Below are positions 5,492 through 13,270 of a stretch of DNA of 27,263 nucleotides, piece by piece (the stretch's first letter is position 1; every line of letters starts with the position of its first letter). Source of the DNA: a virus; the IMG/VR virus record IMGVR_UViG_3300022074_000304, positions 1 through 27,263 of that record, one strand, 5' to 3'. A program made the position numbers and the translations under genes. The notes beneath the pieces were generated by a model. It was not told the origin of the DNA. It worked only from the letters and a program-made list of their open reading frames with translations, and searched no databases.

Positions 5492-5639
5492 GGTCATCCC
5501 CTGGTATGTATTCCAAAACAAACACACCGCATTCAGGGCAGCTGTGGTTGTTGACAATCAACGCCCAGTCTGTGCCGCATTCCTCACCGTCATGGCTCCC
5601 ACCATGAATCATCTGGGCACCGCATTGGTCACAAATCAT
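5397..5639 (-). CDS. Small zinc-ribbon-like protein, 80 aa
   Basis: Two Cys-x2-Cys knuckles (CDQC at 3-6, CPEC at 34-37) about 30 residues apart form a probable zinc ribbon. Such small phage proteins often bind nucleic acid or a protein partner. The start overlaps the previous stop by ATGA. From about residue 50 on, the sequence becomes low in hydrophobic residues (Glu, Gln, Pro, Gly) and overlaps the start of the nuclease gene for 95 bases. The tail may therefore be a non-conserved by-product of the overlap. Function unknown. Confidence 0.55.
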   Translation of the reverse strand: MICDQCGAQMIHGGSHDGEECGTDWALIVNNHSCPECGVFVLEYIPGDDHGQEEETRQLQPSEPADQGNTGRSGIHGGAG

Positions 5640-5854
5640 TCTTCATCCTCCAATTCATCATCATCATCATCCAGGTCATCATCCACATCCTGCACCAATG
5701 GCTCTTCTGTGATGGTCCACCTGGACATCAGCAAATCAAACAGGGCCATGGATAATGCCCCAACCAATTCTGCATGGCTGATGTTCCATTCCTGATCCCA
5801 CCGCCTGATGAGGTTGTGAATCTCCTTTTGCAGCTTGGTGGGTGGGTTGGTCAC
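5636..5854 (-). CDS. Small protein with acidic tail, 72 aa
   Basis: Residues 1-50 are a mixed helical segment with several Trp (LIRRWDQEWNISHAELVGAL). The last 15 or so residues are almost all Asp and Glu (DDDLDDDDDELEDEE), coded by a TCA/TCC-rich repeat on the plus strand at 5643-5690. Acidic tails of this sort occur in DNA mimics and in proteins that bind basic partners or SSB-like surfaces. No family is recognised. It starts with GTG overlapping the previous stop (GTGA) and ends overlapping the next start (ATGA). Confidence 0.6.
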   Translation of the reverse strand: MTNPPTKLQKEIHNLIRRWDQEWNISHAELVGALSMALFDLLMSRWTITEEPLVQDVDDDLDDDDDELEDEE

Positions 5855-6204
5855 ATATCACCTGTTCGGAACCTTGCCTGTTTGCCCAGCCTGTCAGCCC
5901 AGCGGAATGTGTCCACCTGTTCTGATTCTGGCAGGGTCAGAAACGCCAACCAGAATTGCCTTGTTTGTTCTGGTGGAATGTTGAACCTGTGGTGGATTTC
6001 TGATTTGGTCATTCCAATTGCCACCATGCCACCAATCAGTTTGGGCAGGTTGTTTGATTTCAAACCTCCGCCCTTCACAAATGCTGTTGGTGAAACCTGA
6101 TTGCCGCGCCATCTGGAAATGCTCATGGACATCCCACCAGTCATGGCACCATCAGCCACAAACATGGCCCAACGGTTTCTGTTGGCTTCACCCACTTTGG
6201 GCAT
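5851..6204 (-). CDS. Hypothetical protein with possible helix-turn-helix, 117 aa
   Basis: The segment at about 52-83 (LPKLIGGMVAIGMTKSEIH, then HRFNIPPEQTRQFW) has the spacing of a helix-turn-helix or sigma-4/resolvase-type DNA-binding unit: helix, MTKSEI turn, recognition-like helix. The N terminus is Gly/Met/Arg-rich and the C terminus basic. It could be the DNA-binding partner of the replication protein directly upstream, which it overlaps by 17 bases, or a regulator. The start has AAGGA eight bases upstream. The function is inferred from this motif only. Confidence 0.55.
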   Translation of the reverse strand: MPKVGEANRNRWAMFVADGAMTGGMSMSISRWRGNQVSPTAFVKGGGLKSNNLPKLIGGMVAIGMTKSEIHHRFNIPPEQTRQFWLAFLTLPESEQVDTFRWADRLGKQARFRTGDM

Positions 6205-6928
6205 GGCGGGATTCCTTCAACAGATTCAGAACATACGCCGTTGGGTTTTTCAGCTTCTGCTTTGGATCATTCACGCCTTGGGTGTAGGCATCTTCAAACG
6301 CTGCCTGAATGCTGTTCCAAGCGTCCGCAGTCATTGAAACGCCTGCTAGGGCTATCCGATTGCCAGAGAGCCGTACAGGAGATCCTGCTGCCTCCCAGCG
6401 GGTGTTGTAGTGTTCAGCCCAGGTCAGGATGTGCTTTTTTAATTCTTGGGAATAATCATCCCCACCAGCCTGCCCCCCTGGGGGGGTTTGGGGGGGAGGG
6501 ATCTGTTTCTGTTTCTTATTCTCCCCGGAGAAACATTCCCGCACCGTGCGCGCACTGTTCGCGCACTGTCTGGATTTGCGGGCACGGTCCCTGGCAGCTT
6601 CTGAATCCTTGGTGGCTTTTTCCACCTTGGCCCTGGCCTGTTCCACTTCTTTCCGCATCTTGGGGTTTTGCAGATGCTCTTCCCCTGTCTCTGGATCGGC
6701 CACCACTTCAAACCGGCTGGCCAGCTCACGCCACATTGAAACCGTGAACCCAGGAATCACACCCTGCAACCGCTCCAAATCATTGGGGATCCTGCCCCCG
6801 TTGGCCTGAACGCACAACAGCATGATGTACGCCCCTTTGACCTCAAGGCTCATGCTCCAGGTATCTGCCAGAAACGCTTGGGGATACCAGGCAACCCATG
6901 GTGTGTTGTCATTTCCTCCACCAGCCAT
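6188..6928 (-). CDS. DUF1376-type replication/replisome organiser protein
   Basis: 246-aa protein. Residues 10-100 match the DUF1376 signature found in many phage replication modules: WYPQAFLADTWSMSLEVKGAY, then CVQANGG-x-IPND and LERLQ. This domain is believed to bind origin DNA or recruit host replication proteins. A charged, probably disordered linker follows (about 100-155), with a Pro-rich stretch PPPQTPPGG (149-157). The C-terminal part (about 160-240) is helical. No ATPase, helicase or polymerase motif is present, so the phage probably relies on host enzymes. It overlaps the upstream SSB-like gene by TGATG and sits where a replication initiator is expected. The origin itself was not identified. 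Confidence 0.75.
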   Translation of the reverse strand: MAGGGNDNTPWVAWYPQAFLADTWSMSLEVKGAYIMLLCVQANGGRIPNDLERLQGVIPGFTVSMWRELASRFEVVADPETGEEHLQNPKMRKEVEQARAKVEKATKDSEAARDRARKSRQCANSARTVRECFSGENKKQKQIPPPQTPPGGQAGGDDYSQELKKHILTWAEHYNTRWEAAGSPVRLSGNRIALAGVSMTADAWNSIQAAFEDAYTQGVNDPKQKLKNPTAYVLNLLKESRHAQSG

Positions 6929-7335
6929 CAGAACGGAATCTCATCATTAGGTTGCACTGGTGGCTGTTGCTGCTGCCCAAACGCCGCCTGAACGCCTGCA
7001 CCCTGTTGGGGCTGTTGGGGTTGCTGGGGTTGGCTTGGGGCACGCAGCCGCACACAGGGCACCGTACGCCCGCCCATTTCAACTGTGGTGGCAAACACTT
7101 CAATTTGCTTGCCTGCCCACTGTTCACTGAACTGCCCAAACAATTCAATCAGGGTTTGGGTGTTTGTCTTGTTCAGGCCCAGACGCTGTTGGGTTTCATT
7201 GAACCCCATGCCCCAACTTGTGGTGCCGTCTGAATATGTGCCCTGATCAATGTCTGTAATTGTCAGCACAATTGGCTGGGGTACATCATGAGCTTTCATC
7301 CATTTGCCTGGAAACGCTTGTGACATATCTGGCAT
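6928..7335 (-). CDS. SSB-like single-strand DNA-binding protein
   Basis: 135-aa protein of a widespread phage family whose members start with F-x-K-W-x-K-A-x-D and contain LNKTN (here GLNKTNTQTLIELFG) followed by W-x-GK-x-IEV. It has a compact beta-rich core (residues 1-95). A Gln/Pro-rich flexible tail (about 97-128) follows, and the very end is acidic and hydrophobic (NDEIPF), just like the partner-binding tip of bacterial SSB. This strongly suggests binding to single-stranded DNA with recruitment of other proteins through the tail. The start at 7335 is preferred because AAGGA lies seven bases upstream. Neighbours are two nucleases and the replication organiser, which fits a recombination-replication unit. 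Confidence 0.7.
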   Translation of the reverse strand: MPDMSQAFPGKWMKAHDVPQPIVLTITDIDQGTYSDGTTSWGMGFNETQQRLGLNKTNTQTLIELFGQFSEQWAGKQIEVFATTVEMGGRTVPCVRLRAPSQPQQPQQPQQGAGVQAAFGQQQQPPVQPNDEIPF

Positions 7336-7351
7336 TGCAGATTCCTTTCTG

Positions 7352-7933
7352 TCAGTTGAACAATGGCCCCGTTCCATGGGGCACCAAATCTTTCAGTGGC
7401 ACGCGCCACCCTGTGGTTGTACCTGTTGTTCCTCCAACCACCTGTGGTAGTTGATCGGACCAATTCTTTTTGTCCATTAGTTTTTCCCGATCAATGTACC
7501 CGCAACAAACAATGGTCCGCACATCTGGGTCATACATGAACACATATAGCCAATCAAAAAACTTGCCCTGGTCCCGTTGGTAGAAATTGCACCAGCTGTT
7601 CCGCTTGCCAAATGTTTTCACCTCAATCAGCTGGCGCTTCCACACCAAATCATGCCGGTCCAACTCATTGGCATGGGCCTCTGCATTTGGCAAAAGGTCA
7701 CGCAAATACCATTCACCAGCAATACCAGGGATGTGCCGCTGTTCCAGATAGTAATCCTCATCACCATCCCAGCGCCCTTTGAACCCCCAATCTGGGGTCA
7801 CGCTGGCACGGCTCTTGGCTGTGGCCACCAGCCCATCATATTCCTGTTTGATGATGCGCCGGTATGGGCCATGCAATGGAACGCCCTGCATGCAAACGTA
7901 TTTGTTCACAGCTGTGGTTGCGGCACAAACCAA
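7352..7933 (-). CDS. PD-(D/E)XK endonuclease, possible resolvase-like, 193 aa
   Basis: It carries the motif order of the PD-(D/E)XK fold: Glu74 in GIAGEWYLRDLL, Asp95 in DRHDLVW, and Glu104-x-Lys106 in LIEVKTFGK, followed by a Gln/Phe-rich helix (FYQRDQGKFFDW). This predicts metal-dependent DNA cleavage, perhaps of branched DNA, but the substrate cannot be read from the sequence. The start is uncertain. A TTG at 7933 has GAGGG upstream and overlaps the exonuclease gene by 28 bases; an ATG at 7891 has no ribosome-binding site. It lies between the exonuclease and SSB-like genes. Confidence 0.7.
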   Translation of the reverse strand: MVCAATTAVNKYVCMQGVPLHGPYRRIIKQEYDGLVATAKSRASVTPDWGFKGRWDGDEDYYLEQRHIPGIAGEWYLRDLLPNAEAHANELDRHDLVWKRQLIEVKTFGKRNSWCNFYQRDQGKFFDWLYVFMYDPDVRTIVCCGYIDREKLMDKKNWSDQLPQVVGGTTGTTTGWRVPLKDLVPHGTGPLFN

Positions 7934-8811
7934 CTTTGCACGCCCTCATATCCGGTAGGCCATGAACCCTCTTGGTGCCACAACGCTGCCAACCTTGCAA
8001 TGTTGTGTTCATTTTCATCCTGCTTCATCTTCAATACAGCATGCGGGATGTTGGCCACCGCCACTTTGTATGGTGGGTTTTTCTCAACAGCCACAATCAC
8101 AACATCAATGTTTGATGTGCAACCACATCCGTTGTCCAATGTTCTGATGAACAAATCACGGTAGAACGCCAACTGTTCTGGGTACCCAAACCTGTGGGCA
8201 TTCCTGGGGAACATTTCCAAATCCTCTGTGGTTTTCAGGTCAACCAATGTGGTGTACCCGCTTCCGGTGTCGGCAACAAAATCAATTTTGCATTGCCTGG
8301 CAAAAGGCTCTTCACCCACATATTTCCTGAACGCCCGTTCTGCATCACCATCAGCAAACAGGCTTTTGGCAATCGGATGTTGCCGCACAGCTTCAGCCAT
8401 GCCTTGGCACTGGTCCCATTGTTCATTGCTCAGGATGTTCACACCAGGCTTTGCATCCTCCAGCGCCGTCTTGGCTTCACGGAATGCTTTGGTGGTTTCC
8501 CCGTACATGGAACCCGTTTTGGGGTTGATGAATCCAAAGCTGGGGCACAGCTCATCAATCCGCACAAAATTGTCCATGAATGTCTGGGTGCCTTCCAGGA
8601 TCAGGGCATGTGCCGCCCGCCCCAGGACCAATGCGGGTGAATCCTTCTGTTTGATTTCTTTGGTGATGTACCTGGCCTGGTAGTCCCGTGGGGATTTCCT
8701 GAATAGCTTCATGCTGCTGGCGGAAATAGCCCGGCCATCTTTGGCGTACTGGTGGTACACCTTGTCATCCTCTTCCAAAAAACTACCCGTTGGGATTCTG
8801 TCCGTTGTCAT
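7906..8811 (-). CDS. Exonuclease VIII-like nuclease (PDDEXK_1/DUF3799 type)
   Basis: 301-aa enzyme of the RecE/AddB-like nuclease group that digests double-stranded DNA to make single-strand ends for recombination. It shows the family pattern: GRAAHAL near 64-70, an Asp in KIDFVAD (about 177), the strand VDLKTT (Asp191, Lys193), and the QLAFY motif (Gln213, Tyr217) in the helix after the active site. The start is fixed by AGGAGG nine bases before the ATG at 8811; longer in-frame versions lack this. It overlaps the small gene upstream by 29 bases. No RecT/Red-beta annealing protein was recognised beside it. The SSB-like protein or the 107-aa neighbour may do that job. Confidence 0.8.
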   Translation of the reverse strand: MTTDRIPTGSFLEEDDKVYHQYAKDGRAISASSMKLFRKSPRDYQARYITKEIKQKDSPALVLGRAAHALILEGTQTFMDNFVRIDELCPSFGFINPKTGSMYGETTKAFREAKTALEDAKPGVNILSNEQWDQCQGMAEAVRQHPIAKSLFADGDAERAFRKYVGEEPFARQCKIDFVADTGSGYTTLVDLKTTEDLEMFPRNAHRFGYPEQLAFYRDLFIRTLDNGCGCTSNIDVVIVAVEKNPPYKVAVANIPHAVLKMKQDENEHNIARLAALWHQEGSWPTGYEGVQSWFVPQPQL

Positions 8812-9106
8812 GCCGATCAACCCTCCTGGCGTTCTGTGCCGCCAAATCCAGGGCAACAATGAACACTTCCAAATCTGGCAACCGCTTTTCCAGCTGCCAA
8901 ATCCGTGCCAGGTCATCATCACCCCTGTTTTCAATCAACGCTTGTGTGCCCAGCAAACCCTTCAAAACCCAGGGTGCCAGACACAACCACGCCGTTGCCA
9001 ATTTTGCAATGTCATCACACCGTTGGGTTGCAGCGGAATCAGAACAGCTTTGGAGCTGTTGATACAGGGCAATAGCCCGTTCCATTTTGGCGCTGAATCC
9101 GTCCAA
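8783..9106 (-). CDS. Hypothetical helical protein, 107 aa
   Basis: Unrecognised. Mainly alpha-helical, rich in Ala, Leu, Asp and Arg (ALYQQLQSC, WLCLAPWVLKGLLG, LEVFIVALDLAAQNARR). The start is read as TTG at 9106 because AGGAG lies eight bases upstream; the in-frame ATG at 9085 has none. It is the first gene after the tail module and overlaps the exonuclease gene, so it may open the replication block. A recombination accessory role follows only from position. Confidence 0.6.
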   Translation of the reverse strand: MDGFSAKMERAIALYQQLQSCSDSAATQRCDDIAKLATAWLCLAPWVLKGLLGTQALIENRGDDDLARIWQLEKRLPDLEVFIVALDLAAQNARRVDRHDNGQNPNG

Positions 9107-9275
9107 CGCTGAAACTCCTGTGATGTCTCAGCCCCTCCTGGGCTGGAAACCTGCCCACGCTGAATGAACAACGTGGGCAAGGGTGGAGGAAATCGGCACC
9201 CATCATTCCATCAACCCGCCGCATGCAATCAAACAGCAAATTGGATGGGCACCAGGCAAGAAGCATACCAAAAAA
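9107..9275 (-). other. Junction between tail and replication blocks with two hairpins
   Basis: No gene is supported here. Two stem-loops stand in tandem: TGCCCACG (9152-9159) with CGTGGGCA (9172-9179), and CAGCCC (9129-9134) with GGGCTG (9140-9145). Neither is followed by a T tract on the minus strand, so they are not classical terminators. They lie just before the ribosome-binding site (AGGAG) of the first replication gene. They may be an RNA-processing or attenuation site, or mark the old boundary between two modules. No clear promoter was found. Confidence 0.45.
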
Positions 9276-10874
9276 TCAGGACATTGCAGCGCTACGCCCT
9301 GGCCCCAGCTTCAATCTGGAACCACCGTTGGAGCGCAGGATCTTACTGGAACCAAAATCAACTTGCCCAGTGGCTGGCCCAGTCAGGTCCATCAGCCCCC
9401 TGGGGAACACATCAATGGTGTTCATTTCCACCGTTGGTTGGCTGGTACGGTCAATGCTGAACACCCCGCCAATCAGTTTGCTGAACCCACCATCAATGAT
9501 TGTGCCATTGAAAACAACATTGCCACCACGCTGGGTGAACTCTGGCATGGCCCCTTCTGTGTGGGTGAATGATCCGTTGCCGGTCACCTCAAAAGTGTCA
9601 CCTGATGCTGCAACAGACCGTTCAACAGCGCCACCAAATCCCACTGTGGTTTTCAATGGCACCCCGCTTGTGTGGTTGCACAGTCCACCGTTGCCAGATG
9701 GGTGCCGCACATCTATGTTCATGCTGCCACTGTTGGACAGGGCCAGGGTTGTTGGATCTTTGGAACGCACAAACAGGTTGGTGGATGAACCAGACAGATT
9801 CACACCATTGGCGGATTCAGTCACAAACGCTTTGGTGTTGCCGGCCAACTGAATGTTCACGTTTGAATTGCTTGAACCAATCACAACTTCATCTGCCGTG
9901 AATGTCCTGGGGCTGCTGCTGGTGCCAATGCTGCCGGTGTACCCGTCTGTGATGAACACGCTGCCAGCTGTCAATGAACCTAAAGTGGCATCTACATCAC
10001 CAGAATTGAACAACACTTTGTCAGCGGCTGTTGGAACTACGCCACCACTCCAATTCAATGCCACATCCAGATTGGTGCCCCGTGTGCCCTCCCACACAAT
10101 TGGGTCAATCTTTGGTTTGTGAAATCTGTATGTGTGGCTGTCTGGCAGTTTGGTTTGTAGCCCATACTTCCATGCTGTATAACCTTCAACCTTTTCAATC
10201 TCGGCTTGGGTTGGGTCAACCAGGTAAATAATTTCAGAAATTTCACCTTCACACCCACCGCTGAAATACGCTGATCCAATTGCATAATCTGTGCCGCTCA
10301 GGTTGATTGCTGATGCGTCTGCCTCATCAGATATTTCATTCCCTAAATACCTCAACGCTAGTTTGTCATCAAACCGGCCAAACAGGATTGACCTATATGC
10401 CGTGCCAGTTGTGCCTTCAGTAAAGTTTGAACTAGAAACAACATCACTGACTGAACCAGCGGAAATCTGCAAGTTTGCATCTCCGTTTTGGTACAACAAT
10501 TGAATTGATGTGGAACTAGATGAACCCCTGGTGATTGTGCCAAATGGCAATGTTGAACCATCATTTGCGTTGCCTACAAAACAGCAAACCAAACTGCCAG
10601 ATGTCCCAACATTCAGGCTGGATTGGGTGAACAACAAATGGTCAAATGAACTTGCCCCATCAAAATTCACAGCGGGTTTGCCTGATATTGTGCTTGCAGC
10701 CACAAATGTTGGTTGGTTTGCAGCTGTTCCCTGAGTGGCTGAAATGCTGTTGCCTTCTGAACTAGTCCAGGATGCTACAGCTGCACCGTTAGACAATGAC
10801 AATGAACTAGCATCAAACCACGCTGCACATTTGGTTGTGCCCAACGCTGATGGTGTGAAATCTCCACCAGCCAT
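9276..10874 (-). CDS. LamG-like tail fibre/adhesin, 532 aa
   Basis: Probable receptor- or glycan-binding tail protein. Residues 10-240 look like a concanavalin/LamG domain: CAAWFDASSLSLSNG, VASWTSSEGNS, KPAVNFDGASSFD, and the usual closing element (EIIYLVDPTQAEIEKVEGY, AWKYGL, LPDSHTY). From about 255 to the end comes a beta-rich, Gly/Ser/Thr/Asn-rich region (VWEGTRGTNLDVALNWSGG, VPTAADKVLFNSG). It matches the start of the neighbouring 283-aa protein and resembles a parallel beta-helix. The start overlaps the previous stop by one base. It is the last gene of the tail block, where fibres are expected. Confidence 0.7.
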   Translation of the reverse strand: MAGGDFTPSALGTTKCAAWFDASSLSLSNGAAVASWTSSEGNSISATQGTAANQPTFVAASTISGKPAVNFDGASSFDHLLFTQSSLNVGTSGSLVCCFVGNANDGSTLPFGTITRGSSSSTSIQLLYQNGDANLQISAGSVSDVVSSSNFTEGTTGTAYRSILFGRFDDKLALRYLGNEISDEADASAINLSGTDYAIGSAYFSGGCEGEISEIIYLVDPTQAEIEKVEGYTAWKYGLQTKLPDSHTYRFHKPKIDPIVWEGTRGTNLDVALNWSGGVVPTAADKVLFNSGDVDATLGSLTAGSVFITDGYTGSIGTSSSPRTFTADEVVIGSSNSNVNIQLAGNTKAFVTESANGVNLSGSSTNLFVRSKDPTTLALSNSGSMNIDVRHPSGNGGLCNHTSGVPLKTTVGFGGAVERSVAASGDTFEVTGNGSFTHTEGAMPEFTQRGGNVVFNGTIIDGGFSKLIGGVFSIDRTSQPTVEMNTIDVFPRGLMDLTGPATGQVDFGSSKILRSNGGSRLKLGPGRSAAMS

Positions 10875-11725
10875 CAGGTCACCGTCAGTGTTCGGGATAC
10901 ATCTGGGCGGATGGTGCCAGCCCCATTCACAACAATGCCATTGCTGAACGTGGTGGTTGCTGCCCCGTTCCGTTCATCAATCTGCCCATCAAACAAATTG
11001 GTGGTGGTGAACACAGCGCCCGTGGATGTGCTGTTTCCAGCTGTGGTTGCCAGGCATGCCCGATCAAACACACTGAGGGTTGCCACCGTGCCCGTGGAAT
11101 TGTGCCGAAGGGTGCCGCTGCCTGTCAGGTTCACCGTGGTGGCCCCTGCTGCTGATGTCAACTCCAAGCTGCCCCCAGAGACATCTGCCGTTGTAATTGA
11201 TTCAGCGGTTGTAATGGTGCCGGAATCCATCAGGATGGTTGCCACGCTTGATGCCGTTGACAGGATGGACAGAACTGCCCGTGGGGCATCCAACATCTGG
11301 GTGGTGGTGATCCCTGCTGATGCCACCTCCACAGCTCCAGCGCCACCTGTGATTCTCAGGGTTGTGAACTGGCTGCTGGTGCCAAACGTCACATTTGGGC
11401 TGGCCGCTGTGCCTGGGTGAATGTCTGTGATGATTGCCGTTGTGTGGTGGCCATCCAAATGGATTTTGGCAGCATCTGTGGCAATCAACAGGCTGGTTGC
11501 CATTACTTCCAGCTTGGTGCCAGACACCCCTAGGCTACCCGTGAACCCATCCAGGATTTTCAGACTGCCGTATGTGGTGCCGGCCACGCTGCTGGAAATG
11601 GTCACATCCCGGCTGCTGGTGTTGAAAATCACATCATCCCCAGCCCCTGGCAACGCGTCTGTTGACCAATTGGTGGTGGTGTTCCAATCACCGTTTGTTG
11701 TTCCTGTCCAAGTCACTACTGCCAT
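10874..11725 (-). CDS. Beta-rich tail protein, paralogous to the next gene's C-terminal half
   Basis: 283-aa structural-looking protein very rich in Thr, Ser, Gly, Ala and Val. The start (VVTWTGTTNGDWNTTTNWS, ALPGAGDDVIFN) follows the motif seen in autotransporter-associated and other beta-helix repeats. The LKILDGFTGSLG segment aligns with VFITDGYTGSIG of the 532-aa protein encoded next. The rest is made of short repeated strands separated by T/S/G turns. It is likely a tail fibre or baseplate adhesin part. A good ribosome-binding site (AAGGA) precedes the ATG. Its stop overlaps the start of the next gene, so the two proteins are probably made together. Confidence 0.65.
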   Translation of the reverse strand: MAVVTWTGTTNGDWNTTTNWSTDALPGAGDDVIFNTSSRDVTISSSVAGTTYGSLKILDGFTGSLGVSGTKLEVMATSLLIATDAAKIHLDGHHTTAIITDIHPGTAASPNVTFGTSSQFTTLRITGGAGAVEVASAGITTTQMLDAPRAVLSILSTASSVATILMDSGTITTAESITTADVSGGSLELTSAAGATTVNLTGSGTLRHNSTGTVATLSVFDRACLATTAGNSTSTGAVFTTTNLFDGQIDERNGAATTTFSNGIVVNGAGTIRPDVSRTLTVT

Positions 11726-11740
11726 GTTTATTCCTTCGGC

Positions 11741-13270
11741 TCAGGTTGCGTATAAATAGATTTGTGGGATGAATGGCCCCAGCTGGATGGTGCCGGTACC
11801 GCTCAGAATTGGTGGCTCTGGCCCATTGAAGAAATAGTCAACCAATGGTGGGAAAACCCCTCCAGAACATGCCGTGGTTGGGTCTGTTTCCAAGTAAGAA
11901 TCCAGCCCTGGACCACTTGGCTTTTCAATGTTGATTGTCACCGCACTACCTGTGGCAGCTCCCCAGGTGAAAACTGGTGCAATGTCCAGCCCTTCAATCA
12001 AATCTTGCACATCAAACTGAAATTCCCAGGCATATCCGATTGGCAAATCAGGTGGGATGAATGGTCCAGGAATGTTCAGGCCCAGGGTGTTGTCAGAAAA
12101 ATCAATTTCCCTATCAACAATTGCACACACATTTTTCTGGCCCAAACTGGCATCATAGTTTTTGGGGCTGCAATTCCCGTAGGAATATGTCCCGCTGTTG
12201 GGGTCACAGGCTTCACAAACAGACCTGTTCAGGTTGGCCCCAAATCCAATATCTGTGCGGCACCTGATTGGTGGGTTGGATGAACCCTGGGTTTTGATAA
12301 CAAAATCACCTGATGTTTGGTTCAGTATCTCAACGGTTTTGGTTGTGATATTTCCATCACCATCATCAACCTGAACATCTGTGCTTCCCAAAACAGCTGT
12401 TGTTCCTTTTGACTGAACTGTGTATTTCAATGGGGTTGTGCCTACACCAAAGGCTGTGATTTTCCGACACTTGATATTTCCTGACAAACTGATGTTGGCC
12501 GTCTTGGGGGCATTGGCACCTGGCACACCTGTTGTGTGGCTTCCGTCACCGTAGGCAAATGGGGCTGTGCCTGAAATGCTTATGGTGATAAAGGTGGGAA
12601 ACTTCTTTGTGAAATCAAAGAACTTTTTGCCGGATGATGGAAACCCATAGATGTCAGGGATATTGGCAGCCACCGCTGGATCTAGCTCCCAGGTCAATGC
12701 ACCCCGTGTTTCACTCAACGCTGGTGATGAACTGAACAGGTTTGAAACAAACAGAAATCCAAACCTGGTGAATTCAAACTGTTGGCTGTTGCCAAAATCT
12801 GGTGCAAAGTTTGGGAACTCAAACAATGTTCTGTGTTCACTCAGGGCATTCCATTGGGCCTGTGTGAGTGTTCTGCTGCTGCTGGTGAAATGCCAGCCCC
12901 GTCTGCCCAAACCGTCAGACTGTTCAAAATTGCTGTTCATCAAAAACCCAGCATTGGTTGTGCCGGATTCAGTCATGGTTGCAAACCCAGCTGGAACAAA
13001 CACTGAATTGTTCCCTGCCGTTTTGAAATCCCCCCAGGTCAATGTGCCACTGGTGTTGTTTGTGTTTCCAGGTTGAACACTGGTGCTTTGTGGGAAAAAT
13101 TCAAAACTGTCAGTCAGGTCCGTCAGGGCAATATCTTTTTTCACCCAAAATGAGTATGTGCCAGATTGGGGCAGCTCAGTACCTGCAATTGTGATTTTGC
13201 TGAAGCATTCAAAAAATGTTGGCCCGTTCACAGGGGTGTTGCAACAGCACTGGCGCTTTTTGTTGAACAT
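11741..13270 (-). CDS. Cysteine-containing tail protein, 509 aa
   Basis: Unrecognised, presumed tail tip or fibre protein. It begins MFNKKRQCCCNTP, an unusual triple-Cys start, and has another Cys-rich stretch in the middle (RCRTDIGFG ... SVCEACDPNSGTYSYGNCSP). This could hold a metal or disulphides. The rest is beta-rich, with many F, T, S, G and N residues and no membrane segment. It follows a 166-aa gene by TGATG overlap and precedes the beta-helix genes. Cys-rich proteins of this kind occur in planctomycete genomes. That is only a loose clue to host. Confidence 0.55.
   Translation of the reverse strand: MFNKKRQCCCNTPVNGPTFFECFSKITIAGTELPQSGTYSFWVKKDIALTDLTDSFEFFPQSTSVQPGNTNNTSGTLTWGDFKTAGNNSVFVPAGFATMTESGTTNAGFLMNSNFEQSDGLGRRGWHFTSSSRTLTQAQWNALSEHRTLFEFPNFAPDFGNSQQFEFTRFGFLFVSNLFSSSPALSETRGALTWELDPAVAANIPDIYGFPSSGKKFFDFTKKFPTFITISISGTAPFAYGDGSHTTGVPGANAPKTANISLSGNIKCRKITAFGVGTTPLKYTVQSKGTTAVLGSTDVQVDDGDGNITTKTVEILNQTSGDFVIKTQGSSNPPIRCRTDIGFGANLNRSVCEACDPNSGTYSYGNCSPKNYDASLGQKNVCAIVDREIDFSDNTLGLNIPGPFIPPDLPIGYAWEFQFDVQDLIEGLDIAPVFTWGAATGSAVTINIEKPSGPGLDSYLETDPTTACSGGVFPPLVDYFFNGPEPPILSGTGTIQLGPFIPQIYLYAT

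Noticed and set aside
9039-9266. Minus-strand ORF with a zinc-finger-like CPRC ... RHH in the tail/replication gap
   Set aside because: It starts with TTG without a ribosome-binding site, overlaps the well-supported TTG start at 9106 in another frame, and the Cys/His spacing fits no zinc-finger class. The two similar FSVGR segments come from the hairpin region.
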